Numbered from the stretch's first letter, positions 34,476 through 43,037 are shown. The stretch is DNA of 64,000 bases from Bacillota bacterium (GCA_023454175.1 JAEXRW010000022.1:1-64000), one strand, 5' to 3'. Numbers and translations: made by a program. Notes: generated from the letters alone by a model not told the origin.

Positions 34476-35336
34476 TTAAGTTGCCGGCGGCGGTTTCAGC
34501 TTTGCCTTCAGGTCCGGGTTGGACGGCATTTTGCTTGTGATCTCGCATTCCGTCCCCGGCGCGATGTTTTCATAGATCCACTTTGCGTCGGGCGGCAGCA
34601 GGCGGATGCACCCGTGCGAGACTGCCTTCCCCAGCTGACGGTACGACGATGTCTTCAGGTGTTTGTCGTCGCGGGAGGCGTACAGGACCGAATGGATGTA
34701 GATCGAGCGTACCACCTGCGTCCAGTACTGTGCGTAGCAGTTGAAATCCACAAAAAACCCGAACCGTACCTTGTGCGAACCGGTATGGAATACTCCGGTG
34801 GGCGTGTTGTAGCCTGTTTTTCCCGTGGAGCACAGCATGTACCGCACGGGTTTGTCATAGTCTCCCGTATCCCCTTTGGCAAATATCATGAAGATCTGGT
34901 TTTTCAGGTCAATGACCATCCTGTACGTGCCCTTGGGCGGCATGTCTTTTGCCGAGGGAGGCGTTTTTCTCGTCCCGTCGTCTCGGATGATATCCTTGAA
35001 GGACATCTGCAGCGTCGGTGAAAGCTCGGAAAATGGCGTTTCCGCAGGCGTAGGCGAAGGCGTCGGTGCAACTGTCGGGGATGCAGGCGGGGTGGCCTCC
35101 GTCGGGCTCGGTGTCGCCTCTGATGGGGAAGGAGATGGTTCCTCCGAGGGCGATGGCTCCTCAGATGGTTCCGTGGATGGTTCCCCGGACGGTTCTTCCG
35201 GCGGGGCAGCGGTTTCACCGGATGGTGAAGGGGTGGGCGAAAGCGAATTGCTGATGGCCAGGCATCCCGAAAACAAGATGATGAAAGCCAGCGCGAGGCA
35301 TAGCATTGTACAGACCTTTTTAGGCATTTTCAGCAT
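34476..35336 (-). CDS. L,D-transpeptidase (YkuD) lipoprotein
   Basis: A 286-residue exported enzyme that makes 3-3 peptidoglycan cross-links. The signal peptide ends in a lipobox (LFSGC, Cys25). Residues 30-104 are a low-complexity linker of Pro, Ser, Thr and Glu, and the YkuD domain follows from about 137. The active-site block SHGCIRL contains Cys243, with His241 and Arg245, and His215 precedes it. GGAAGGATGA precedes the ATG. It sits beside the GH25 lysozyme and dapL on the same strand. The linker probably spans the wall. Confidence 0.88.
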   Translation of the reverse strand: MLKMPKKVCTMLCLALAFIILFSGCLAISNSLSPTPSPSGETAAPPEEPSGEPSTEPSEEPSPSEEPSPSPSEATPSPTEATPPASPTVAPTPSPTPAETPFSELSPTLQMSFKDIIRDDGTRKTPPSAKDMPPKGTYRMVIDLKNQIFMIFAKGDTGDYDKPVRYMLCSTGKTGYNTPTGVFHTGSHKVRFGFFVDFNCYAQYWTQVVRSIYIHSVLYASRDDKHLKTSSYRQLGKAVSHGCIRLLPPDAKWIYENIAPGTECEITSKMPSNPDLKAKLKPPPAT

Positions 35337-35470
35337 TCATCCTTCCGCACGTGTTCAGATGGGCAAACCAAATCTGCGGATTTATTTTATCCTGAAAAAA
35401 CCCCAAACTTTCCCCCGCTCAGTGATTATGGATATATTCCCAAATCGAAAATAAAACGTTTGCAGGTTCC

Positions 35471-35551
35471 TTGCCTTCCTCGCGCGCCGCGTGCTTATGA
35501 GGGAGGTGGCACTAATGTCATTCCGATCATGCCACTTGGTGACTACGGTGC
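35471..35551. repeat. Palindromic intergenic repeat, copy C
   Basis: Begins TTGCCTTCCTCG, then GAGGGAGGTGGCACTAATGT and an inner stem GTGGCA/TGCCAC. The first 60 bases closely match copy D at 37175. A short heptamer-like stretch (CAATTTTCAATTG) follows at 35556-35578. Confidence 0.65.
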
Positions 35552-35623
35552 ATTCTGCAATTTTCAATTGTCCATTCTAAAATAGTTAATTTTCTCTTGT
35601 AAGTCCATATAATCTTCCCCGCA

Positions 35624-35705
35624 TGGCGCCCCTATTAGGGGAGCTGGCACCAAGCGACAAATGGGCCGCTAGCGGCCCTATGTGGTCGCATGGTGCCTGA
35701 GGGGT
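35624..35705. repeat. Palindromic intergenic repeat, copy B
   Basis: A short hairpin CCCCTATTAGGGG is followed by a long one, with arms GGCACCA..GCGAC..GGGCCGC and GCGGCCC..GTCGC..TGGTGCC, ending TGAGGGG. The opening ATGGCGCC and GGGGAGC match copy F at 47369. Confidence 0.7.
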
Positions 35706-35706
35706 T

Positions 35707-35724
35707 ATTTCAACTGTCAACTAA
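35707..35724. repeat. Heptamer array abutting the dapL stop codon
   Basis: Two and a half units (TCAACTG, TCAACTA) join copy B of the palindromic repeat to the dapL stop codon at 35725. Confidence 0.65.
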
Positions 35725-36954
35725 TTATAGCTTTTTCAATCGTTCCATCGCATTGAGTGTGTTCTCCCTGTTTCCGAATGCCGTCAGCCGCAGGTATCCT
35801 TCCCCGCAAGCGCCAAACCCCGCGCCCGGCGTGCTTACGATATCCAGCCCGCGCAGCAGTTTGTCAAAGAACCCCCATGAGTTCTCCCCCCGCGGCACCC
35901 GCAGCCAGATATACGGCGCGTTCGCCCCGCCGTAGACTTCATAGCCCAGCGCCTTCAGCCCCTCGCGGATGATGCGCGCGTTTTCCATGTAATAGCCGAT
36001 GGTCTCCTTTGCCTGCGCCCGGCCCTCGGGCGTATAGATGGCCGCTGCGCCCTTCTGGGTGATGTAGGAGCACCCATTGAATTTCGTTGCCTGCCGCCGC
36101 GCCCACAGCCGGTTCAAGGGCACCTTGTTCCCGTCCCTGTCCAGGCCCAGCAGTTGTTTGGGGACGATGGTGTACGCGCAGCGCACCCCGGTGAATCCAG
36201 CGGACTTGGAAAAGCTCCGGGATTCGATGGCTACCTCTTTGGCCCCTTCCACCTCGTAGATGCTCCTTGGCACGCCCTTCTCTGTGATATAGGCTTCGTA
36301 AGCCGAGTCGTAGATGATGACCGCCCCCGTGGAGCGCGCATAGTCGACCCATTTCTTCAGTGCTTCATGGGTGATGGTCATCCCCGTCGGGTTGTTGGGG
36401 TAGCACAGGTAGATGATATCCGCCCTCTTGTCAGGTAGATCGGGCGTGAATCCCTTTTCCTTCGTGCACGGCAGGTACACGATCTTTTCATACCTGCCCG
36501 TTTCCGGGTCGTATTTCCCGCCTCGCCCCGCCATCACGTTGCTGTCCACATATACCGGGTATACCGGGTCCGCCACGGCGATGGTGGCGTCCGTGCTGAA
36601 AAGCTCCTGCGTATTCCCTACGTCGCACTTGGCCCCGTCCGAGACGAATACCTCGTCATAGTCGATAGATATGCCCAGAGGGGCATAGTCGTTTTCGATG
36701 ATGCCGTTCACCAGGAAATCGTATCCGAAATCCGGCCCGTACCCGCGGAAGGTCTCCGCTTTGGACATGTCCTCCACGGCCTTGTGCATCGCCTCCACCA
36801 CGGCCGGCACCAGCGGCCGCGTCACGTCCCCGATCCCCATGCGGATCAGGTCTGCGTTCGGGTTTTCCTTTTTATATTCCGCCACCCGTCTCGCGATCTC
36901 CGCAAACAGGTAGTTCCCCTGCAGTTCCAGGTAGTTGCTGTTTACCTTTGCCAT
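35725..36954 (-). CDS. dapL: LL-diaminopimelate aminotransferase
   Basis: A 409-residue PLP enzyme that makes LL-diaminopimelate from tetrahydrodipicolinate in one step, bypassing the succinylase route. Length and sequence match DapL closely: VNSNYLELQGNYLFAEIARRV at the start, GIGDVTRPL, AVADPVYPVYVDSNVMAGRGG, CYPNNPTGM, and the PLP lysine region SRSFSKSAGFTGVRCAY. The ATG at 36954 follows GGGAGTGGGACG. With dapB in the same window it supplies diaminopimelate for peptidoglycan and lysine. The upstream spacer (36955-37389) contains palindromic repeat D and heptamer arrays. Confidence 0.94.
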   Translation of the reverse strand: MAKVNSNYLELQGNYLFAEIARRVAEYKKENPNADLIRMGIGDVTRPLVPAVVEAMHKAVEDMSKAETFRGYGPDFGYDFLVNGIIENDYAPLGISIDYDEVFVSDGAKCDVGNTQELFSTDATIAVADPVYPVYVDSNVMAGRGGKYDPETGRYEKIVYLPCTKEKGFTPDLPDKRADIIYLCYPNNPTGMTITHEALKKWVDYARSTGAVIIYDSAYEAYITEKGVPRSIYEVEGAKEVAIESRSFSKSAGFTGVRCAYTIVPKQLLGLDRDGNKVPLNRLWARRQATKFNGCSYITQKGAAAIYTPEGRAQAKETIGYYMENARIIREGLKALGYEVYGGANAPYIWLRVPRGENSWGFFDKLLRGLDIVSTPGAGFGACGEGYLRLTAFGNRENTLNAMERLKKL

Positions 36955-37174
36955 ACGTCCCACTCCCATATAACACCAGCTCGAAGGGTGTTTTAGACCA
37001 TATTAGTACAATCCGGCCCCCAGTTCAAGTTTGAATGAGGTCAGCGGCCATATAAATACAAAACCTTTTATATTATTTGATCCGAATTTATGGAATGAGA
37101 TGTGGAGGAAATATCATCAGATAGTTTAGGTATGTGAATTTTCGGCATATAATAAAGTTCCCCGCAGGGTTATC

Positions 37175-37268
37175 TTGCCTCCCTCGAGCGCCGGGCGCTT
37201 ATGGGGTGAGGTGGCACTAATGTGATTCCAATTAGATCAATTGGCATCACTATGGTGCCGGAAGGAGT
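37175..37268. repeat. Palindromic intergenic repeat, copy D
   Basis: Begins TTGCCTCCCTCGAGCGCCG and holds a long stem: GGCAC..TGAT..CCAATT pairs with AATTGG..ATCA..GTGCC around an AGATC loop, then GGAAGGAG. It is close to copy C in the first 60 bases, but the inner stem differs and remains paired. Confidence 0.7.
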
Positions 37269-37295
37269 GATTACCTTGAATTATGCCCGCTGGCA

Positions 37296-37389
37296 TTCCG
37301 CCATTGTAAATTGTACATTTTGCATTGTACATTAGACTTCTCCCCCCGCAGGGCAACTCTCAACTGTCCATTTTCAACTCTCAACTAAA
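37296..37389. repeat. Degenerate heptamer arrays next to the LysM gene stop codon
   Basis: CCATTGTAAATTGTACATTTTG-type units at 37296-37336 are followed by CCCCCCGCAGGG and by CAACTCT/CAACTGT units at 37350-37386, which end three bases before the stop codon at 37390. Confidence 0.6.
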
Positions 37390-37938
37390 TTAAGTGTTTC
37401 TCGGCACTCTGACTCTTATCCCCTGCCGGAAATCCGACGGCCTGTGCCTTGGGTTCGCCGCCAGCAGCGCCGCCAGGGGCAGCCGGAACCGCTGCGCCAG
37501 CGCGAATACGTCCTCTCCCGGTTTGATCACATGCCAGAAAAAGCTGTTGTCCGGCGGGTACGCGCCCGGCAGCCTGTACCCCTCCCAGCACTCGTGCTCC
37601 TCCACCACCTCCGGGTTCAATACCAAAAAGTCATGCAGTGGCAGGTCGTTTTGCAGGATGGCGGAAAGCGCGCTTCGCTTGATGTCGCTTTCACCCGGGC
37701 GCTCCCGTTCCACGATGAATTCCTTCAGTTCATCGTACCGGCTCGTCCGCTCCCCCGGCTCATCCCACTCCGGCATGCACACCACCTGCCCGGGCAGGGC
37801 CCTCGCGGGGTCCAGGCACGGGTTCCCCAGCAGGAAATCCCCCACGAAAAGCCCGCTCTCCTTCGCCAGATCCACCAGTGCCTCCCCCGGTTTGATACGC
37901 CGGAATTTCCCCCTCGGGCAGCATGCAGGTCCCACCAT
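37390..37938 (-). CDS. Protein with two LysM-like domains, no signal peptide
   Basis: A 182-residue protein. LysM-like modules occupy about residues 8-55 (FRRIKPGEALVDLAKESGL, then LLGNPCLD and GQVVCMP) and 134-180 (FWHVIKPGEDVFALAQRFRLPLAALLAANP, then GIRVRVP). The middle, about 60-125, is charged and unassigned. No secretion signal is evident, so it may act inside the cell, perhaps on the spore cortex or coat, where signal-less LysM proteins occur in Bacillus. The ATG at 37938 has AAAGGACGG upstream. The gene is monocistronic, with heptamer arrays beyond its stop. Confidence 0.72.
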   Translation of the reverse strand: MVGPACCPRGKFRRIKPGEALVDLAKESGLFVGDFLLGNPCLDPARALPGQVVCMPEWDEPGERTSRYDELKEFIVERERPGESDIKRSALSAILQNDLPLHDFLVLNPEVVEEHECWEGYRLPGAYPPDNSFFWHVIKPGEDVFALAQRFRLPLAALLAANPRHRPSDFRQGIRVRVPRNT

Positions 37939-38201
37939 CGCATTTCCGTCCTTTCGCACGCGCAGAAAATCGTGCGCATCATTGAATGTGCTTACAATAA
38001 ATATATGGATGCCGCAAGTGAATCATGATAGGCGTCACTTGTCACCCTTTTTTGCATTTTGTAATGTCTCTGATATTGTATATCGTTGTTTGCGCTTCAT
38101 CGTGCACAAAATAAAAACTCCCTGCCGGGGGAGTCTTTATATCTCACAAATCAAAAGCTGTTTTTACTGATATCGTTCCCTGTGTGTAAGATTGCCTCTT
38201 G

Positions 38202-38747
38202 TCAGTATCCGCTATGGCGCTCCGCTGCCGCTGCGTCCGCTTTTGTTGCATGTACAGTGCCGGCGGGATGCTGCGGCGGCGCGTAGATGGAGTATAGTTT
38301 GAGCGGTGTCCTTCCCGTATTCACCAGGTTGTGCCATTTGCCCGCAGGTATGATGAAAGCATACTCGGCAGACACACTTCTTTGGAAATCCAGGTAGTCT
38401 CTCCGGTTCCCCATCCTGACGATGCCGTTTCCTTCTTCAATTCGCACAAACTGGTCCAGGTTCGGGTGGACTTCCAGGCCTATATCTTCTCCGGGGTTTA
38501 GGCTCATCAATGTCAGTTGTAAATGGGTCCCCGTCCATAAGGCCCTGCGAAAAGCGTTGTTTTGTTTTGTGGCCTCCTCGATGTTCACCGCAAAAGGTTC
38601 CGGGCCGTAGTCCCGGGGTCCTGCATTTCCCGCCGGTCTGTTGAGACCAGGCATATAGGGCCTTCTGCTGTTCATATACCTGGAACCGGCTTTCATTGGA
38701 TCGCTGTATGGGGCGTATCTCCCATAACGGTTATACATATGACTCAA
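38202..38747 (-). CDS. Cupin-domain protein
   Basis: A 181-residue protein whose residues 60-160 form a single cupin barrel. LNPGEDIGLEVHPNLDQFVRIEEGNGIVRMG corresponds to motif 1 (His, Glu) and FIIPAGKWHNLVNTG to motif 2 (His). The N-terminal 50 residues are rich in Tyr, Arg, Gly, Asn and Pro (MYNRYGRYAPYSD, SRRPYMPGLNRP), unlike typical enzymes and reminiscent of spore coat proteins. Related cupins are found in clostridial spore coats, but that link is an inference. No signal peptide is seen. Confidence 0.8.
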   Translation of the reverse strand: MSHMYNRYGRYAPYSDPMKAGSRYMNSRRPYMPGLNRPAGNAGPRDYGPEPFAVNIEEATKQNNAFRRALWTGTHLQLTLMSLNPGEDIGLEVHPNLDQFVRIEEGNGIVRMGNRRDYLDFQRSVSAEYAFIIPAGKWHNLVNTGRTPLKLYSIYAPPQHPAGTVHATKADAAAAERHSGY

Positions 38748-38904
38748 TCCCCTTCTCTCGTCTCCTGGTATTTATCATATGCGCTTCTTGCATTGGGTGA
38801 TTTTAGTACAGGCCGGTGATAGAAAAGATCCATCCCGAAAAGCAAAATAATCCTCGGTTGGAGGATCATTTTGTGCATTCGTCTGAACCGGTTTTGCAAA
38901 ACTC

Positions 38905-39273
38905 TTATTTCTGCTGGAAGAATTGCACGTTCAGTCCGTTCGGATCCTGTATGCCGAAGAATTTGAACCCGGGGGTTTCAAACGGCCCGCTGTGCACGGG
39001 GATGCTCTTGCTTTTCACCTTCTCCAGCATCGCGTCCATGGAGTCGACGGCGAATCCGAGGGATATGGACTCCCCGAAGGCTGCTGCGCCGTGTCTGCTG
39101 TCTGCCATCAATTCCACCAGTGTCTCGCTGCCGCCGCCGTTTCCCAGGAAGGCGATCTCCACCCCCGGCCCCGCGGGAAAGCGCTTGCTCACCTGGAGCC
39201 CCGCCAGTTCGGAGTAAAATGCGATCGACTCCTCCATGTCCTTTACATAGATCGTTGTCCACAGGTACTTCAT
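38905..39273 (-). CDS. VOC (glyoxalase/bleomycin-resistance) superfamily protein
   Basis: A 122-residue VOC protein beginning MKYLWTTIYVKDMEESIAFYSELAGL, with the second module around SISLGFAVDSMDAMLEKVKSKSI and the closing DPNGLNVQFFQQ. GGAGGAAAAGAA precedes the ATG at 39273. It is monocistronic. Members bind metal or antibiotics, and nothing here sets the substrate. It is the fourth VOC protein in the window and the only one outside the sugar clusters. Confidence 0.82.
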   Translation of the reverse strand: MKYLWTTIYVKDMEESIAFYSELAGLQVSKRFPAGPGVEIAFLGNGGGSETLVELMADSRHGAAAFGESISLGFAVDSMDAMLEKVKSKSIPVHSGPFETPGFKFFGIQDPNGLNVQFFQQK

Positions 39274-39558
39274 TTTCTTTTCCTCCATCTATAAAATCAG
39301 TTTTGCTTTCTGGCATCATCATACTGCAGGTCCCGCACCGTAAATAGGAGCCGGTTTATACTGGTATAATTTCTGACAGGATGGATGCGTTAGGGCGCCG
39401 CGCGGCGTCTTTGCAGGTACACGTTGGATGCCGGGCGGGTGAAGGGTGGATAAAGAAAATCGCGTCTCACAGCTGATGAAACGCGATTTTGTATAATGCA
39501 GGGTAAAACGTCCGTCGGATATCCGCACGATATTGCGGATGACTCCTTTTGATTCTTT

Positions 39559-40125
39559 TTAAATTATGACGGCGCCTTCGTCGATCAGCACTTCCATGAT
39601 CATTTGAGCTCCCCGGCCCACGATGTCCAGGCAGTGTTTATCGTCTGTGTGCGCGCCGGCTTCGGCAAACTTCCTTGCTTCATCTTCGTCCTGCAGGTAA
39701 TAAAAACGTCCGTACCGCTGGACCTGGATATGCGCGCAGAATAGCGTTCCGTATTCCTTCATGAATTTGAAGTAATATTTGCTGGCCACTTTCTGCGCAT
39801 CGGCCAGTTTTTCGATGTTCTCTTCTATCTTGGTGGTAAAGGAAGTGTTTTTGGCTTCGCGTCCAAAGAAATAATCCATGACCAGGAGCCCCCCTGCGTA
39901 TGCTCCGCATTCGCCCAGACCTTCCGCGGCGGAGCCCCCGCAGGAACTCGTCGCGCATCGCACGATGGTATCGTCCAGGCCCACGATCTCATGGATGGCG
40001 CAGACCACCGACTGCGAGCAGGAGTGGGAATTCCGCTCAAATGCAGCGCCAATATCGTAGGCGAGCTTCAATAGTCCTTCCTTGTCCAGGTGCCTGTACT
40101 TTTCTTTTACTCTTTTGCGTTCCAT
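39559..40125 (-). CDS. C_GCAxxG_C_C family protein (putative redox protein)
   Basis: A 188-residue protein with the family pattern of conserved cysteines: HSCSQSVVCAIHE, ATSSCGGSAAEGLGECGAYAGG, and later CAHIQ and KHCLDIV. Members are short cytosolic proteins of anaerobes, often near redox enzymes, with probable metal or cluster binding, but their function is not established. AAGGAGC precedes the ATG. It stands alone; the 40126-40373 spacer upstream shows no gene. Confidence 0.82.
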   Translation of the reverse strand: MERKRVKEKYRHLDKEGLLKLAYDIGAAFERNSHSCSQSVVCAIHEIVGLDDTIVRCATSSCGGSAAEGLGECGAYAGGLLVMDYFFGREAKNTSFTTKIEENIEKLADAQKVASKYYFKFMKEYGTLFCAHIQVQRYGRFYYLQDEDEARKFAEAGAHTDDKHCLDIVGRGAQMIMEVLIDEGAVII

Positions 40126-40373
40126 CGTCCATGCTCCTTATTTTATAGATTATTTTGAGAACAGTTATGGTGTTATGCCCATAACCGATTGTAGCAGAGT
40201 CCCTCTTTTAATTCAACGCATGTATAGGGGTCATTACAAAATATTAACGGGAACAAAGCCTTGTTCTCCGTGTCGGCAAACAGTTGGGACATGGGGGCGG
40301 GGATAGTAAAGACTCGCCTGGATCTTTGATCCCTGGTGCTTGGTATATTTATAACGGTCGGATTGTACCATAA

Positions 40374-40408
40374 AGAAACAGCCCTCCGTATAAAGGGGGG
40401 CTGTTTTC
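40374..40408 (-). terminator. Terminator of the tRNA gene
   Basis: On the minus strand AACAGCCCCCC pairs with GGAGGGCTGTT around TTTATAC, followed by TCTTT. It begins two bases after the CCA end of the tRNA. Confidence 0.7.
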
Positions 40409-40409
40409 C

Positions 40410-40486
40410 TGGCGCACCTATCGGGATTCGAACCCAAGGCCTCACGCTTAGGAGGCGTGCGCTCTATCCTTCTGAGCTATAGGTGC
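40410..40486 (-). tRNA. tRNA-Arg (anticodon CCU)
   Basis: A 77-base cloverleaf. The acceptor stem GCACCTA pairs with TAGGTGC, the D arm reads AGCTCAGAAGGATAGAGC, the anticodon stem CACGC/GCGTG encloses the loop CTCCTAA with anticodon CCT, and the T arm is TTGGGTTCGAATCCCGA. The discriminator G is followed by an encoded CCA. It reads the rare AGG codon. Confidence 0.96.
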
Positions 40487-40642
40487 ACACGTGCAATATA
40501 TTTTAACGCACACAAAACAATGCTGTCAACCAACGTTTGCTGCCATTTATGAAATTCAGATCATTGTTGGCAGATCTCATTTATTGATTAAAATATGAAA
40601 AGGCCGCTGAATAAAAGCAGCGACCTCGGTTAAAGCTTTCAT

Positions 40643-41014
40643 TCATTCCCCATAATTCTTCCGGATGAATTCCGTGATCTCCTCCATTGTCAGTCCCAGG
40701 GATTTGTAGTAAGCAATGTCCTTGGACAGCTTGTCGTATGCCATCCTGTCCCGCTTGCTGTCCAGTTCCCCGCGCGGCAGGGGCGCCACGAAGCACCCCT
40801 TCCCCGCCATGGTGTAGATGAATCCCTTGTGTTCCAGCTCCTCCCACGCCTTTTTCACGGTGATCACGCTGATGCGCAGCTCCTTCGCGATCGTGCGTAT
40901 GGGGGGCAGGCAGTAATCCTTCTCTAGCTCGCCTTTCAATATCTGCGAGCTGACCTGCTCGTAGATCTGCTGGTAGATCGGCTTTTCGGATGTATTTGAG
41001 ATCACGATGTTCAT
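40643..41014 (-). CDS. GntR-family regulator, YtrA subgroup
   Basis: A 123-residue repressor: a winged helix-turn-helix (IYQQIYEQVSSQILKGELEKDYCLPPIRTIAKELRISVITVKKAWEELEHKGFIYT) with only a short helical tail, as in YtrA proteins. It is the last gene of a three-gene operon with an ABC exporter and ends the transcript six bases after the permease gene. A dyad overlapping the operon promoter at 42536-42560 is its probable operator, so the operon should be self-repressed. Inducers in this subgroup are often cell-wall-active drugs; none is shown here. Confidence 0.88.
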   Translation of the reverse strand: MNIVISNTSEKPIYQQIYEQVSSQILKGELEKDYCLPPIRTIAKELRISVITVKKAWEELEHKGFIYTMAGKGCFVAPLPRGELDSKRDRMAYDKLSKDIAYYKSLGLTMEEITEFIRKNYGE

Positions 41015-41020
41015 TTTTTC

Positions 41021-41668
41021 TTATAGATCCACCTTCTCGAAATTCTTTTCAGCCATCCTGCTCGAGAGCAGTGTGAAAAGGGCGAAGAGTACGATTCCCG
41101 CGGCCAATACCGGTAATTGATAGACCAGGTGCTGTGCGTCCAGCGCGTTGAGGTTGGCCGTGAGTACCGGGATGGTATGCATCGCTGTCTCCACCAGCCC
41201 GAAGAAAACCAGCGTGGCAATCACCGCCAGCGCCATTGGTATCCCGGGTTTGTATCCGTTCTTGAAAAACATAGGGAAAAGGATGATATTGAATAGCGCG
41301 TACATGATCAGGATGAATCCGAAAAACGCTGCGTTGAGATTCATACCCGCCTGGTTCTCATAGCCGTAGATTGCGTTGCGCAGTATCGCAAAGGGCACCG
41401 CGGCGATGACCTGCACCAGCTCGATCGTGGCGATGGCGTAGACCCTCGCCCGCACCACGTCCCTTTTCCGTATCGGCAGGAACACCGTGAAAAGGATGTC
41501 CTGGTTTGCTCTGGCGTAAATAAGCATATTCATGATCCCAATGAATATATATCCGAAGGCGATGACATAAGGCCAGCTGGGGATCAGCAGGAGCGCGGCG
41601 CAAAGCAGAAAGAAGTATACACTCGGATGCATCGCCAGCTTGAATTCTTTGAATAATAGGTTTTTCAT
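41021..41668 (-). CDS. ABC-2-type transporter permease
   Basis: A 215-residue membrane protein with about six helices, beginning MKNLLFKEFKLAMHPSVYFF, an amphipathic start common in ABC-2 permeases. It overlaps the ATPase gene by four bases (ATGA), which implies fixed stoichiometry, and the regulator gene begins six bases after it. With the ATPase it should form an exporter or a lipid/antibiotic-responsive transporter. The substrate is unknown. Confidence 0.83.
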   Translation of the reverse strand: MKNLLFKEFKLAMHPSVYFFLLCAALLLIPSWPYVIAFGYIFIGIMNMLIYARANQDILFTVFLPIRKRDVVRARVYAIATIELVQVIAAVPFAILRNAIYGYENQAGMNLNAAFFGFILIMYALFNIILFPMFFKNGYKPGIPMALAVIATLVFFGLVETAMHTIPVLTANLNALDAQHLVYQLPVLAAGIVLFALFTLLSSRMAEKNFEKVDL

Positions 41669-42513
41669 TCCCTGTTCTCCCTCTCATAATAGATCATGAT
41701 GGATTCGATGTCCGCCGGTGCGGCTTCAAGTTTCAGCGCTGATACATCGGCCGTTTTGGCCAGCCCCGTGAACCCGAAAGTGTTTTTCTTGTATCCGATC
41801 AGCTTTTGTATCACTGCATTGGTGAATTGTTCGTTCGTCCCGCGCACCACCTTGTGGGCCGCCAGGAGATCGTCCTTGGCCGCGCTTGCGATGACCTCTC
41901 CGTTTCGGATATATGTAATGAAATCGGCGCACTTGTCCAGGTCGCTGGTGATCTGCGTGGAAAAGAGGATGCTTCTTTCCCCGTCCTCGATCAGCTCCTG
42001 GAAAAGTTCCAGCAGGTCATCCCGGGATACGGGGTCCAGCCCGCTCGTGGGTTCATCCAGGATCAGCAGCTTCGCATTGTGGGAGAGCGCCAGCGCGAGG
42101 GCGAATTTCACCTTCATACCCGCCGAGAGTTCGTCCACCTTTTTGTTCGGGTTGATGTCGAACCGCTTCAGGTAACCATCGAATACCTTGTCGTCCCACT
42201 CGCTGTAAAAACGTTTCACCACGCTGCTGATGGTCCTGACCTTGTTTTTGGGGTAATAGCTCACGCCCCCCATCATGAAGGCGACCCTTTGCTTGCATTC
42301 CAGTTCGTTTTGGAAAAAGTCCTTGCCAAACAATGATACTTTCCCGCCGTCTGCGTGCACCAGGTTCAGCATGGTCTTCAGCGTCGTCGTCTTCCCTGCG
42401 CCGTTTCGGCCGATGAAACCCATGATGTATCCGCTTTCCAGGCGAAAGGATACGTCTTTGAGGGCAAATGTATCGTACCGCTTGCACAGGTTCTGTACCG
42501 ATAAAATCTCCAT
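41665..42513 (-). CDS. ABC transporter ATP-binding protein
   Basis: A 282-residue ATPase. Walker A is GRNGAGKTT, the signature is LSAGMK and Walker B is LLILDEPTSGLDP, followed by the switch region FSTQITSDLDKC. About 80 C-terminal residues follow the nucleotide domain. The start is taken as the ATG at 42513; GGAGG lies 12 bases upstream and just inside an alternative GTG frame start. It is the first gene of the operon ATPase-permease-GntR regulator. Confidence 0.9.
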   Translation of the reverse strand: MEILSVQNLCKRYDTFALKDVSFRLESGYIMGFIGRNGAGKTTTLKTMLNLVHADGGKVSLFGKDFFQNELECKQRVAFMMGGVSYYPKNKVRTISSVVKRFYSEWDDKVFDGYLKRFDINPNKKVDELSAGMKVKFALALALSHNAKLLILDEPTSGLDPVSRDDLLELFQELIEDGERSILFSTQITSDLDKCADFITYIRNGEVIASAAKDDLLAAHKVVRGTNEQFTNAVIQKLIGYKKNTFGFTGLAKTADVSALKLEAAPADIESIMIYYERENRE

Positions 42514-42535
42514 GTTTGTGTTTGACCTCCATACC

Positions 42536-42586
42536 ACTGTGTATATCGTATATGCACAGTATATCCGCGTGTGTTCGTCCTGTCAA
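42536..42586 (-). promoter_or_regulatory. Promoter and operator of the GntR-ABC operon
   Basis: On the minus strand TTGACA (42586-42581) and TATACT (42563-42558) have a 17-base spacer. A 25-base dyad at 42536-42560 with arms ACTGTG and CACAGT starts inside the -10, the expected place for a YtrA-type repressor. Confidence 0.78.
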
Positions 42587-42773
42587 TATTTTTCTTAAAA
42601 AAACCCGCAGGTTGCGGATGGCTTCTGTTTTGATTTTCTAACTCATCCAGTCGAGCGGCCTATTATACTACACCCCTCCCATTGTGGGTGATATTTGGAA
42701 TCACTTATTGCCTCCCCCGCCCATATAATGTAACCGGGTTGTCATACACGTCTAATCATGGGAGGCTTGAGAT

Positions 42774-43016
42774 ATGAAGTGGGAATATGCTGTTTTGAAG
42801 CATAATTGTGATGCCGATCCCGATCCTGCCGCCATATGGCGCAAGGAGAAGAATGATTCCAAAGGCGAAAAGCCGGTGAAGGAGTCCACCACCACCCTGG
42901 AAGCCATGCAACGGTATGGTGAAAACGGCTGGGAACTGGTCAGCACCACCTATGTCTTCAATGGGAAAAACCTCTATCTTCTTTTCATGTTCAAACGCCC
43001 GAAAAAAGATACCTGA
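42774..43016 (+). CDS. DUF4177-like small protein
   Basis: An 80-residue cytosolic protein. MKWEYAVLKHN at the start and MQRYGENGWELVSTTYVFNGKNLYLLFMFKRP at the end match the DUF4177 pattern, in which a WEY strand and a GWELVS strand recur. GGGAGGCTTGAG precedes the ATG and a hairpin terminator follows, so it is a one-gene unit. Function is unknown. Confidence 0.72.
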   Translation: MKWEYAVLKHNCDADPDPAAIWRKEKNDSKGEKPVKESTTTLEAMQRYGENGWELVSTTYVFNGKNLYLLFMFKRPKKDT

Positions 43017-43037
43017 AAGGCCAGCATAGGATTGGAT

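Noticed and set aside
40126..40373. Possible small gene or RNA between the Cys-rich protein gene and tRNA-Arg
   Set aside because: No frame with a ribosome site, no stable conserved hairpin and no known RNA signature recognised.
42594..42618. Hairpin CCGCA/TGCGG with a T-run upstream of the GntR-ABC promoter
   Set aside because: It looks like a minus-strand terminator, but no gene lies close enough upstream to be its source, so I do not list it as a firm feature.
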